Source of the DNA: Pseudomonadota bacterium
Lineage (GTDB): Bacteria > Pseudomonadota > Gammaproteobacteria > Burkholderiales > Burkholderiaceae_C
Length of the DNA stretch: 33,128 nucleotides
Direction: 5' to 3'
NCBI GenBank assembly: GCA_020161215.1
Contig: JAIUOM010000036.1
Coordinates: 1-33,128, forward strand
The translations under genes were made by a program, and so were the position numbers. Below the pieces are notes generated by a model. That model saw only the letters and a list, made by a program, of their open reading frames with translations. It was not told the DNA's origin and did not search any database. Every line of letters starts with the position of its first letter. Within the stretch, counting starts at the first letter, position 1. Positions 10,801-17,327 of this stretch are shown piece after piece.

Positions 10801-11921
10801 TCGGCGGCCTGTTGTTGGCGGCGTTCTTTGTCTTGCGATTTGTTGCCGTCGCCCCAGTCGCAGATGGCTTTGACGACCAGCCAGTCAGTGCCGGTGCCAT
10901 CCAGCGCGGTCTGCACGCCGGCTGCTTCCATCTCGCCGCCGACGATGTCGTCTTGACCCGAAAGCTGACCCAGTTGATCGCGGTAGTCCCGGTGGTCCAC
11001 GAGCTTTTCACCGCTCAGGACGCCGCCAAAGTGCAACCTGGGCCAGGTGGTCTTGTCGATGCCGGCGTTGGCGCGTGTGTCGAGCTGTTCAAGCGCCCGT
11101 ACCCAGGCGCGAGAGGCAGGAGGGCGTGCGCCGCGCAAGGTGATTTTTCCGTCGTCGTGCACCTTGCCCAACTCGTAGTCGACGATGAACTTGGAGACCA
11201 GGACGTCCGCCAAATTTTGCTTCTTTTCGTTGATGCCGAAGGCAATGCCAACCGCCACGATGGCGCGGGGTTGAAGGGCTGCCTGAATGTCGGCGCTGGC
11301 GCGCTGCGATTCGCGGTTGCCCTGGCGACTGTGGTGATGGAATATCCGCATGTTGCCCAGGCTGCCCAGCTCGTCCAGCGAGATGGCGGGGCGGCCGGGC
11401 AAAGGGAGTTGTACGAGGCTGGGCTGCGCGCTCGGCTTGTTCCAGAACAGTTTGCGCACGGCTTCAAACTCGTGCTTGTTGAAGGTCAGCAGCACCACTT
11501 TGTGCTCTTGCACCAGAACGTCGGCCAGTTGGCCTTGGATGCGCTGCTCTGGCTCGATGGCGTTTAGGGTTTCGGTTTCGGCGAGCAGCAAGGGGGGCGG
11601 ACCAAGAAAACGCAGCTTGCGCCCGGCGGTTGTTCCTTGTTTAGAGCCTTCGAACTGGTGGCCGAGCACCAAGCCGCTTTCTTCGGCAGCACGGGCAAGG
11701 GCTTTGAGCAGGTTGCCCAGTTGCGCGCTGGCGGTCTTGGTGTTGTCGGTGGCGGGGAAAAGCTGGGTATGCAGCTGTTGCACGGGTGCGGAGCCGTCTT
11801 CCCCAATCAGCTCCAGCAGTTGTTCGGCCAGGCGACGCATTCCTGCCGACAAACGCGGCATCAACCGGTGAAATGCCGTGTGGAGATGGGTGCGAGACAG
11901 TGGATGGTTGGCATTGGTCAT
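7899..11921 (-). CDS. STAND NTPase: PNP-like domain, NACHT, pentapeptide repeats and WD40 repeats
   Basis: A 1340-residue multidomain protein. Residue numbers count from an in-frame ATG four codons upstream (11933). About 15-115: helical, possibly winged-helix domain. About 143-393: nucleoside-phosphorylase/nucleosidase fold with VAVGIAFGI (226-234), GEMEAAG (333-339) and ICDWGDG (357-363). About 480-840: NACHT-type STAND NTPase with Walker A GEYGMGKT (487-494), Walker B VVIFDGLDE (576-584), LLSCRSQFF, and the closing FEFAHSSLQEFFLAEHL. About 923-1030: pentapeptide-like A(D/N)LxG repeats. 1068-1277: five WD40 units, then a degenerate sixth. NACHT proteins with C-terminal repeats and N-terminal effectors act in bacterial anti-phage defence. 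PNP-type effectors in such systems can hydrolyse ATP or other nucleotides. An immune role is inferred. No partner gene is apparent. Confidence 0.88.
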   Translation of the reverse strand: MTNANHPLSRTHLHTAFHRLMPRLSAGMRRLAEQLLELIGEDGSAPVQQLHTQLFPATDNTKTASAQLGNLLKALARAAEESGLVLGHQFEGSKQGTTAGRKLRFLGPPPLLLAETETLNAIEPEQRIQGQLADVLVQEHKVVLLTFNKHEFEAVRKLFWNKPSAQPSLVQLPLPGRPAISLDELGSLGNMRIFHHHSRQGNRESQRASADIQAALQPRAIVAVGIAFGINEKKQNLADVLVSKFIVDYELGKVHDDGKITLRGARPPASRAWVRALEQLDTRANAGIDKTTWPRLHFGGVLSGEKLVDHRDYRDQLGQLSGQDDIVGGEMEAAGVQTALDGTGTDWLVVKAICDWGDGNKSQDKERRQQQAADNAAQVVHALIASGTVYPEPASPTPDTPRPRLTPAGELMRRTRLPERDGDCPPYQPNHATHINLDSFDELADKRGRGVLGESEKASLVAFDDILQWATDANGPPLYALLGEYGMGKTTTSQRVFEHLRQQHAAGELARPALYFDLRKVERLVSASAVSPGAVPGLQETVEDCLKNGYLSDGLQAPSYADVLATVDQGAVVIFDGLDEVLSRIQDKQGLTFTANLLRVLPDAQARRAPSATAPPPKVLLSCRSQFFRTLREQSNHLTGEHRGAQPARQYRAVVLRPFTEEQIRQYLQAALPSTDVNELMARIASIHNLTELSQRPFTLKLISRFLPQIERWQAAGRTVTGATLYREVAREWLIRDREKQSFQPEDKERLAAALAAHLWQKNLRGLNAPALETWLGEWLTTQSTSADYQDIPRALLQQDLRNATFLRRVDDGDSSRFEFAHSSLQEFFLAEHLAAAVRQAAAESTPSQTQAAFFAAWAGPSISGETLDFLAQILSEHTDPAAWVAVLNRWRTSYRAQASELLLRYALQAPPSAPRPLLAGFDLRGAALRDWAFGEGDETDTTPLLPMQGVRLQGADLRGTRWRRVRLDDADVGHARLDQAVFQACSLRDSRWADAQLTGTVFRDCALAGSQLSSAQAYRAQFSGCTGVPDAVAQPADPATWLAPPTHPLAPSAPSGRLQWLSGHSGAVTAVAFSPNGQRIASASDDSTLCLWGASSGECLITFSVRQHSVSAVAFSPNGQRIASASHDRTLRLWDASSGECLITFSGHQLPVTAVAFSPNGQRIASASHDNTLRLWDALSGECLLTFSGHQDWITAVAFSPNGQRIASASDDSTLRLWDASSGECLLTFSGHQGWVNAVAFSPNGQRIASASRDGTLRLWDADSGRCLRSHWASDWADCAGHAVWSPPGAEAEHPEGRLISASGDAWRVLGWQVWDHPSAPGQWTRLPLGPYPTSPVNS
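8103..8732 (-). repeat. five tandem 126-bp WD40-coding repeats, nearly identical
   Basis: A plus-strand core beginning AAGCGGAGGCGATGCGCTGG recurs every 126 bp (for example at 8165 and 8291). Each unit encodes 42 residues. Residues 8-22 of the blade (AVAFSPNGQRIASAS) are identical in all five. Differences cluster at blade residues 3-7 and 23-25. Blade 2 has VRQ in place of the usual GHQ, and blade 1 has WG in place of WD. Confidence 0.95.
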
Positions 11922-11927
11922 GTCAAT

Positions 11928-11931
11928 CTCC
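11928..11931 (-). promoter_or_regulatory. ribosome binding site that decides the STAND start
   Basis: On the minus strand GGAG stands six bases before the ATG at 11919-11921 (protein beginning MTNANHPL). The earlier in-frame ATG at 11931-11933 overlaps this site and has no purine-rich site of its own, so the internal ATG is the likelier start. Confidence 0.6.
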
Positions 11932-11945
11932 ATTTGGAGAAATTT

Positions 11946-11984
11946 TGTATTGATTGTATTGAATATCTTGTATTGGTTGTATTG
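11946..11984 (-). promoter_or_regulatory. four CAATACA direct repeats upstream of the STAND gene
   Basis: CAATACA on the minus strand (TGTATTG on the plus strand) occurs at 11946-11952, 11955-11961, 11969-11975 and 11978-11984. Start-to-start spacing is 9, 14 and 9 bp, so two pairs repeat 23 bp apart. It lies 25-63 bp upstream of the probable start codon, where an operator or activator site would sit. The surrounding AT-rich stretch (11935-12030) would also hold the promoter; I saw no clean -35/-10 pair. Confidence 0.5.
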
Positions 11985-12035
11985 AAATTTTCGAGAATTT
12001 TCATGTAGTTAGTTATATTGGTGTAACCATGCGAG

Positions 12036-12428
12036 GTTGCCGCTGAGCGTTCGCGTCGGGGGGCGAATTTTCAGTTGCTGTCGTTGCTGCCCGATTCGCG
12101 CTTTCAAATCGCTTTGAGCGTGGCGCTGTACACCGAATGGCAGGATGTGATGAGTCGGTCCGAGCATTTGCCGCCGGGTATGGGGCCGGACGATGCGCGA
12201 CCGTTTCTTCGCTACCTGGCGTCCTTGGCCCATTTGCAGGCCGTGCACTATCTGTGGCGGCCGTTTCTTCGCGATCCGGACGACGACATGGTGCTGGAAT
12301 GCGTTGTGGCGTCGGGCAGTCGCTACCTGGTGACGCACAAGCTGCGCGATTTTCAAAAAATTACCGAGCTGGGGGTGCAACCGGTGACCTCCGCCGAGTT
12401 CCTTCAATTGTTGAGGAGTGAGCCATGA
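12036..12428 (+). pseudogene. PIN-domain toxin (VapC-like, PIN_3 type) lacking its N-terminus
   Basis: The frame encodes VAAERSRRGANFQLLSLLPD, then SVALYTEWQDVM, DPDDDMVLECVVASGSRYLVTH and KLRDFQKITELGVQPVTSAEF. These match the body of PIN-domain RNase toxins. Family members begin with about ten further residues including the DTN motif, whose Asp is a metal ligand. Here those codons are missing: the frame runs into TAA at 12024-12026, and the only nearby ATG (12029) is in another frame. Translation could begin only at a TTG (12075) inside the domain, so the nuclease is probably inactive. The stop overlaps the antitoxin start by 4 bp. The damaged end faces the STAND gene's upstream region, as if a rearrangement removed it. 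Confidence 0.75.
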
Positions 12429-12658
12429 CCGCTCTGACGGTTCGCCTGCCCCATTCTTTGCACGCCAAGACTCGTGAATTGGCGGCGCGTGATGGCGTTT
12501 CAGTGAATCAATTCATTGCCAGTGCCGCCGGGGAAAAGCTGGCGTCGGTGTTGACGGTGGACTATTTGCGCCAAGAGGCGAAGCTGGGCCTGCGCGAGGA
12601 CTTTGACCGGTTCATGCGTGCGGTGCCGGATCAACCGGACGAGGCTGATCGAGGCTGA
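12425..12658 (+). CDS. ribbon-helix-helix antitoxin (HicB/CopG-like)
   Basis: A 77-residue protein beginning MTALTVRLPHSLHAKTRELA, with the typical ribbon-helix-helix order: a short strand (TVRLP), helix 1 (SLHAKTRELAARDG), a turn, and helix 2 (SVNQFIASAAGEKLA). Proteins with TVRLP and a following VSVNQFI are DNA-binding antitoxins that autorepress toxin-antitoxin operons, with a C-terminal tail that neutralises the toxin. Its ATG overlaps the PIN toxin stop (ATGA), so the two form one operon with the toxin first, the reverse of the more common order. It appears intact although its toxin partner is truncated. Its tail (residues 50-77) is acidic and probably flexible. Confidence 0.8.
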   Translation: MTALTVRLPHSLHAKTRELAARDGVSVNQFIASAAGEKLASVLTVDYLRQEAKLGLREDFDRFMRAVPDQPDEADRG

Positions 12659-12684
12659 TGCCCCTCACGTGCGAATATCGCCTG

Positions 12685-13713
12685 ATGCAACAACGTCAAC
12701 TTGGCCCCTTTACCGTCAGCCCCATTGGCCTGGGCTGCATGAACATCTGCCACGCTTACGGCACGCCACCGCCGCGTGAGCAGGCCGAGCGGCTACTGCT
12801 GGCCGCGCTGGATGCCGGGGTGACGCATTTCGACACGGCGGCGCTGTACGGCTTCGGGGTCAGCGAAGCGCTGGTCGGGCAGGTGCTGGCGCCGCACCGC
12901 CAGCGCTTCACCCTGGCCAGCAAGTGCGGCATGACGGTGGAAGCCGGCGACGGTACGGTCAAGCCGACCCGGGTCATCGACGGCCGTCCTGGGGCGCTGC
13001 GCGCGACCTGCGAGGGTTCGCTCCGGCGCCTGCGTACCGATGTGATCGATCTGTACTACCTGCACCGTTGGGACAAACAGGTGCCCATCGAGGACAGCGT
13101 GGGTGCGCTCGGCGATCTGGTGCGTGCCGGCAAGATTCGCAGCATTGGTCTGTCGGAGGTGTCCGCCGCCACCTTGCGCCGTGCGCACGCGGTGCACCCG
13201 GTTGCGGCGCTGCAGACCGAATATTCGCTGTGGACGCGCAATCCCGAGATCGCCGTGCTGCGCACCTGCCGTGATCTGGGCGTCAGCTTCGTCGCCTTCA
13301 GCCCGGTGGCACGGGGTTTTTTGGCCGGTGCGCTGCCCGATCTGGGCGCCTTGGCCGCCCTGGCCGAAAAGGACATTCGTCGGCCGATGCCGCGCTTCGC
13401 CTCCGAGCACTTCACGCGCAATTTGCCGCTGCTGAGCAGTTTTCAGGCCATCGCCACCGAAGTCGGATGTACCCCGGCGCAATTGGCCCTGGCCTGGTTG
13501 CTGCACCAGGGCCAGGACATTCTGCCGATACCTGGCACGCGCTCGGTGGAGCACCTGCGCGAGAACTTGGGTGCGGCCGAGGTGCGCTTGTCGGCCGACC
13601 TGCTGGCACGGCTGGACGCGTTGATCAATACCAACACCGTGAGCGGGCACCGCTACGCGGAGCAGGCCCGGCGAGAGGTGGATACCGAAGACATTGCGGA
13701 ATCGGCACGCTGA
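12685..13713 (+). CDS. aldo/keto reductase family protein
   Basis: A 342-residue (beta/alpha)8 NADPH-dependent oxidoreductase. The catalytic tetrad is visible: Asp50 in HFDTAALYG, Tyr55, Lys80 in LASKCG and His127 in YYLHRWD. The cofactor-binding C-terminal part includes LPIPGTRSVEHLRENLGA. The pattern IGLGCMNICHAYG and the KIRSIGLSEVS segment place it near YajO/AKR13-type reductases; the physiological substrate is unknown. The ATG at 12685 gives the usual MQQRQLG start; a frame opening at 12658, overlapping the antitoxin stop, would add nine residues of no family likeness. Neither ATG has a strong ribosome site. Confidence 0.9.
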   Translation: MQQRQLGPFTVSPIGLGCMNICHAYGTPPPREQAERLLLAALDAGVTHFDTAALYGFGVSEALVGQVLAPHRQRFTLASKCGMTVEAGDGTVKPTRVIDGRPGALRATCEGSLRRLRTDVIDLYYLHRWDKQVPIEDSVGALGDLVRAGKIRSIGLSEVSAATLRRAHAVHPVAALQTEYSLWTRNPEIAVLRTCRDLGVSFVAFSPVARGFLAGALPDLGALAALAEKDIRRPMPRFASEHFTRNLPLLSSFQAIATEVGCTPAQLALAWLLHQGQDILPIPGTRSVEHLRENLGAAEVRLSADLLARLDALINTNTVSGHRYAEQARREVDTEDIAESAR

Positions 13714-13814
13714 AAAATAACGAAACACAGCGATACCGCGCCGAGAAGACCTCGGGCAGACGAGCCGGCACCATGACGGACATGTTCAACAGCCTATGCA
13801 AGAAAGGCACCGTC

Positions 13815-14282
13815 ATGAAAAATTGGATCAAACGCTCTCTGTTCGGCCTGGCCGGCGCCAGCATCGTGTTGGGCGGGCTCACGGCCTGTGGTGGCCATCA
13901 CAAACACGCTTGGGGCAGCGAGGCCACGCCTGAGCAAGCCGCCGAATGGCGCGGCAAGATGGTGGAGCGCGTGGCCGGCAAGTTGGAGCTGAACGCTGAG
14001 CAAAAAGGCAAGCTCGGGGCGTTGGCCGACACCTTGCGTGCTCAGCGCCTGGCCGTGCGCGGCAACACCGACCCGCGCGCCGAGGTGAAATCCCTGGTGG
14101 CGGGCGCTACCTTTGACCGTGCCAAGGCGCAGGCGCTGGTGCAGCAAAAGACCGCGGCGGTGCAGGGCGCCAGCCCGCAAGTCATTGCCGCCCTGGGGGA
14201 TTTTTACGACAGCTTGAACCCGGAGCAGCAACGGAAGGTGCGTGACTTCATGGAGCGCCGCCGTGGCTGGGGGCGTGACTGA
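13815..14282 (+). CDS. Spy/CpxP-like periplasmic lipoprotein
   Basis: A 155-residue protein with a lipoprotein signal (MKNWIKRSLFGLAGASIVLG, then GLTAC, the lipobox Cys) followed by a His-rich GGHHKHAWG. The mature part has one LTxxQ-like segment, LELNAEQKGKL, and a second, SLNPEQQRKVRDFMERR. These are the marks of Spy/CpxP-type helical periplasmic proteins that respond to envelope stress. The ATG at 13815 has AAAGG eight bases before it. An in-frame ATG at 13773 would put 14 extra residues before the signal and is less likely. It leads a gene set that ends in a response regulator and sensor kinase, as Spy/CpxP-like proteins often do near Cpx/Rst-like systems; a feedback role is inferred. Confidence 0.82.
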   Translation: MKNWIKRSLFGLAGASIVLGGLTACGGHHKHAWGSEATPEQAAEWRGKMVERVAGKLELNAEQKGKLGALADTLRAQRLAVRGNTDPRAEVKSLVAGATFDRAKAQALVQQKTAAVQGASPQVIAALGDFYDSLNPEQQRKVRDFMERRRGWGRD

Positions 14283-14283
14283 C

Positions 14284-14685
14284 ATGGACGGCGCGGTGCA
14301 CGGCGGGCCGCGCCAACTGCTGCGGCTCGAGGGCCTGGCCTTGCTGGCCGGTGCCGTGCTTGCGTACCGGGCATTGGGCGCGGGTTGGGGGGCGTTTGCC
14401 GCCCTCTTTCTTCTGCCCGATCTGGCGCTTTTGGCGTACGGCTTGGGTCCGCGCTGGGGTGCACGGGCCTACAACCTGACCCACAGCACACTCGCCGCGG
14501 CCATGCTGCTGGGCGGCGCCTGGTGGGTGGGCGCGCAGCCGAGCATGGCCCTGGCTCTGGTGTGGCTGGCTCACATCGGCTTTGACCGGGCGTTGGGCTA
14601 TGGCCTGAAGTACGAGCGCGGTTTTGGCGATTCGCATCTGGGGCGAGTCGGCCTGGGGCGCTCCGTCCGGGCGGAACGGGCATGA
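14284..14685 (+). CDS. DUF4260 family membrane protein
   Basis: A 133-residue membrane protein with about three to four hydrophobic segments. It contains the family signature GPRWGARAYNLTHS and the C-terminal LAHIGFDRALGYGLKYERGFGDSHLGRVG, matching DUF4260. The ATG at 14284 lies 1 bp after the Spy-like stop, indicating coupled translation. Its function is unknown. Position between a periplasmic stress-type protein and a two-component pair suggests an envelope role, but nothing in the sequence identifies one. Confidence 0.85.
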   Translation: MDGAVHGGPRQLLRLEGLALLAGAVLAYRALGAGWGAFAALFLLPDLALLAYGLGPRWGARAYNLTHSTLAAAMLLGGAWWVGAQPSMALALVWLAHIGFDRALGYGLKYERGFGDSHLGRVGLGRSVRAERA

Positions 14686-15005
14686 ACAGCGCGCCATCGC
14701 GTGCCGGGCACATGCCGGCCCGCGCCCTGATGCGGCGGGTACAGGCCATGGCCCAGCCCCTGTTCAATGGGCAGGACGATCCGCACGCGGAGTGGTTGAC
14801 GTTGCTGTGGGGTTCGCGCTTTGATCGTCAGCATGCGCTGGCGCTGTGGTTGCGCCAGGCTGGTCGGCAGGCACCGGAGGCCGGCGGGATCCTGGCCGAA
14901 CTGATGCAGGGGGCCGACGCATTTGATGCGCTGGCGGCGCCCACGCAGCAGCGGCTTCGGCTGCTGATCTTGCGCCATTGGGCCCGAGATCGATTCTCGG
15001 ATTGA
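14682..15005 (+). CDS. hypothetical protein, small and helical, of unrecognised family
   Basis: A 107-residue protein that I do not recognise. It is rich in Arg, Ala and Leu and lacks a signal peptide or membrane segment. Apparent helices cover about residues 12-30, 35-65 and 75-100 (AAPTQQRLRLLILRHWARDR). Its ATG overlaps the DUF4260 stop by 4 bp (ATGA), and the gene stops 16 bp before the response regulator, so it belongs to the same transcript. Codon use resembles the neighbours, which supports a real gene. A cytosolic accessory of the sensor system is possible, but no evidence supports a particular role. Confidence 0.65.
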   Translation: MNSAPSRAGHMPARALMRRVQAMAQPLFNGQDDPHAEWLTLLWGSRFDRQHALALWLRQAGRQAPEAGGILAELMQGADAFDALAAPTQQRLRLLILRHWARDRFSD

Positions 15006-15021
15006 CGGGCGCCCTGTCAGA

Positions 15022-15711
15022 ATGAGCAAGATGCACCGCGTGCTGCTGATCGACGACGATGTACACCTGGGCCCGCCGCTGGCCCAGTACTTTCAGCGCT
15101 TCGGGCTGGGGCTGGAGCAAGCGCTGACGCCCAGCGCTGGCATGGTCCGTTTGCGCCAGGGAGGGTTCGACGCGGCCATTCTGGACGTGATGCTGCCCGA
15201 GATGGACGGCTTTGAGCTGTGCCGCGCCATCCGCAAGGAAAGCGACGTGCCGCTCCTGATGCTGACCGCGCGCGGCGAATTGACCGACCGCGTGGTGGGC
15301 CTGGAACTGGGCGCCGACGACTACCTGCCCAAGCCGTTCGAGCCGCGTGAGTTGGTGGCGCGCGTGCAGACCATCCTGCGCCGTCGGGTGGCCACAGCCG
15401 TGCCTGAGAGTGTGCTGCGTTTCGACGGTCTGGCGCTGGATCCGGTCACGCGCACCGTGCGGCGCCAGGGCCAGTTGGTGGAGCTGACCAGCACCGAGTT
15501 CGACTTGCTGCATCTGCTGGCGCGTGCGCCCGGCAAGGTGTTCAGCCGCGACGACATCCTGGCCGAGCTGCGCGGCCACGAGGCCGATCTGTACACCCGC
15601 GCGGTGGACATCGTGGTCAGCCGCTTGCGCAAGAAGCTGGAGCCGCTGGACGCGATCAAGACCCTGCGCAACGCCGGCTACACCCTGGCGTTGCCGCGTC
15701 TGACGCCATGA
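15022..15711 (+). CDS. OmpR/PhoB-family response regulator
   Basis: A 229-residue two-domain regulator. The receiver domain (about 1-120) has the acidic pocket IDDDVHL, the phosphoacceptor Asp55 in ILDVMLPEMDG, the Thr/Ala site MLTARGE and the conserved Lys in YLPKPFEP. The C-terminal winged helix (about 130-225) includes ELTSTEFDLLHLLARAPGKV and the recognition-helix region VDIVVSRLRKKL, ending GYTLALP. The frame and 4-bp overlap with the kinase gene (ATGA) show an operon with its partner. The Spy-like lipoprotein upstream makes a CpxR/RstA-type envelope-stress circuit plausible; this is inference. A second ATG (15031) is a possible start. Confidence 0.95.
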   Translation: MSKMHRVLLIDDDVHLGPPLAQYFQRFGLGLEQALTPSAGMVRLRQGGFDAAILDVMLPEMDGFELCRAIRKESDVPLLMLTARGELTDRVVGLELGADDYLPKPFEPRELVARVQTILRRRVATAVPESVLRFDGLALDPVTRTVRRQGQLVELTSTEFDLLHLLARAPGKVFSRDDILAELRGHEADLYTRAVDIVVSRLRKKLEPLDAIKTLRNAGYTLALPRLTP

Positions 15712-17039
15712 AGGCACATCGCGCACGAGTCTGGCTGCGCGGGGCGCGCCATTCCCTGCGCCTGCGGCTGGTGCTGCTGTTCCTGCTGCTGGCCGTGGCC
15801 ATGAGTGCGGTCTTCCTGGGCGGTATCGGACGGGCGCTTTCCGTGGGCTGGCGCGAAGCGGTGAATCCCCTGGTGGGAGACTACGCCGACCGATTGGTCG
15901 CCGAAATCGGCGCCCCGCCCAGCGTCGAGCGCGCGCGCGCCATCGCCGAACGCCTGCCGGTGGTCGTGCGCATTGCCGGGCCTCAGGTCAACTGGCAGTC
16001 GGACGATCGGCAGCGGGGCGGGCCGTCTCGGGTCAGCGAAGACCACCAGGAGCGTGCGGTCGTCACACGGCGTACCACCGATGGCCACCGAATCGACTTG
16101 TCGCTGAGCGCGCGCAGGGATCGCGAGGCGCCGCGCCGGGTCGTGGGGATCGCGTTGGCGGCCCTGCTGGGGTTGACGGCCTTGGCTTACGCCGTGGTGC
16201 ACCGCATGCTGCGGCCGATCCGCGATATTGGCGCGGGGGCACGGCGGTTTGGCGTCGGTCAGTTCGAGCCACCGATTCCGGTGCGCCACGCGCGCCGCCC
16301 CGATGAACTGAGCGAGTTGGCGATCACCGTCAACCAGATGGCCGCCGACATTCGCCAGATGCTGGACGCCAAGCGGGGCTTGCTGCTGGCCATCAGCCAC
16401 GAACTGCGCAGCCCGCTGACGCGCGCGCGCCTGAACGCCGAACTGTTGCCCGACGACGTGGACAGCGAAACCGCGCGTGCGGCCTTGCTGCGCGATCTGG
16501 GGCTGATGGCGGCGATGATCACCGACCTGCTCGAAGGCGAGCGCTTGACGAGCCCGCACGCGGCGCTGCAGCGTGAACCGGTGGAGCTGCCGGCGCTCGC
16601 GCGTGAGGTGATCGCGCAACTGGCCCAGACACGGCCCGCCGCCGGACAGGTGGTGTTGCGGACCGATCCGGTGCTGCCTTCGCCAGTGTCGCTGGACCCC
16701 GCCCGGGTGCGCCTGCTGCTGCGCAATCTGCTGGACAACGCGCTGCGTCACACGCCGAGCGGCCACCCACCCCCCGAACTGCACCTGGGGCGTTCCGGCG
16801 CGAATGGGGTGCGCATCGTGGTGCGCGACCATGGGCCCGGTGTGCCACCGGAGCACCTGTCACGTCTGTCCGAGGCTTTTTACCGCCCAGACGGCGCACG
16901 CGAACGCGGCAGTGGCGGGGTCGGGCTGGGCTTGTACCTGGTGCGCCTGGTGGCGCGGGCGCACGGCGGGAGTTTCTCGGTGCACAACGCCAACCCGGGC
17001 TTGCGCGTCGAGATCAAGCTGCTGTCGGACGAAGCCTGA
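15708..17039 (+). CDS. sensor histidine kinase, CpxA/RstB-like
   Basis: A 443-residue membrane kinase. It has a transmembrane segment (about 20-40), a short periplasmic sensor (about 41-144), a second membrane segment (145-164) and a HAMP-like region. The dimerisation and phosphotransfer helix carries His231 in ISHELRSPLTRAR. The ATP-binding domain shows N-box NLLDNALRH (Asn344), G1 DHGPGVP (374-380) and G2 GSGGVGLGLYL (401-411). It is the partner of the upstream response regulator. The small periplasmic domain and linked Spy-like lipoprotein suggest sensing of envelope damage or metal; the signal is not identifiable from sequence. A perfect hairpin lies 2 bp after its stop. Confidence 0.95.
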   Translation: MKAHRARVWLRGARHSLRLRLVLLFLLLAVAMSAVFLGGIGRALSVGWREAVNPLVGDYADRLVAEIGAPPSVERARAIAERLPVVVRIAGPQVNWQSDDRQRGGPSRVSEDHQERAVVTRRTTDGHRIDLSLSARRDREAPRRVVGIALAALLGLTALAYAVVHRMLRPIRDIGAGARRFGVGQFEPPIPVRHARRPDELSELAITVNQMAADIRQMLDAKRGLLLAISHELRSPLTRARLNAELLPDDVDSETARAALLRDLGLMAAMITDLLEGERLTSPHAALQREPVELPALAREVIAQLAQTRPAAGQVVLRTDPVLPSPVSLDPARVRLLLRNLLDNALRHTPSGHPPPELHLGRSGANGVRIVVRDHGPGVPPEHLSRLSEAFYRPDGARERGSGGVGLGLYLVRLVARAHGGSFSVHNANPGLRVEIKLLSDEA

Positions 17040-17040
17040 G

Positions 17041-17059
17041 CCACGCTGGCCCAGCGTGG
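17041..17059. terminator. perfect GC hairpin between convergent genes
   Basis: CCACGCTGG and CCAGCGTGG are separated by a single C, giving an 8-bp stem with a 3-base loop. It sits between the histidine kinase stop (17039) and the lptM stop (17067, opposite strand). No T-run follows on either strand, so intrinsic termination is likely weak or requires another factor. Confidence 0.5.
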
Positions 17060-17066
17060 TGCGGGC

Positions 17067-17315
17067 TCACTGAATGTCCTGAACGTCTGGGATGGCGGGC
17101 TCCAGGGAGGGCGCCGGCAGCGGGGGCGTGGTGCGTGCGGCAGGGGCCGCGCTGGCGCGCCCGAACACGGTTTGCGGCAAGGTGGCCCGGTTGGCCGCCG
17201 CCGGATCCTTGGGGATGTAGAGCGGGCCGCGCTGCCCGCAGCCCGATAACCCCAATCCCATCAGCAGCACCAGGGGGCTGATTAGAATGAAGCGGCGACA
17301 AGACAAGCAGGACAT
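17067..17315 (-). CDS. lptM: LPS translocon maturation lipoprotein LptM (YifL-like)
   Basis: An 82-residue lipoprotein starting at 17315. The signal peptide MSCLSCRRFILISPLVLLMG is followed by LGLSGC; the lipidated Cys begins CGQRGPLYIP, the hallmark of the YifL/LptM family. LptM helps LptD, the outer-membrane LPS pore, acquire its native disulfides. The tail (about residues 40-82) is Pro/Ala-rich and poorly conserved, as is usual. It is divergent from cyaY with only 12 bp between the starts, so each promoter must lie in or overlap the neighbouring coding region. In many betaproteobacteria lptM adjoins lysA, which is not in view here. Confidence 0.88.
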   Translation of the reverse strand: MSCLSCRRFILISPLVLLMGLGLSGCGQRGPLYIPKDPAAANRATLPQTVFGRASAAPAARTTPPLPAPSLEPAIPDVQDIQ

Positions 17316-17327
17316 GGAACGATTGTA

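Noticed and set aside
12658-12684. Earlier ATG for the aldo/keto reductase, overlapping the antitoxin stop
   Set aside because: It adds nine residues unlike any family N-terminus; the ATG at 12685 gives the standard MQQRQLG start. Coupling to the antitoxin gene is not excluded.
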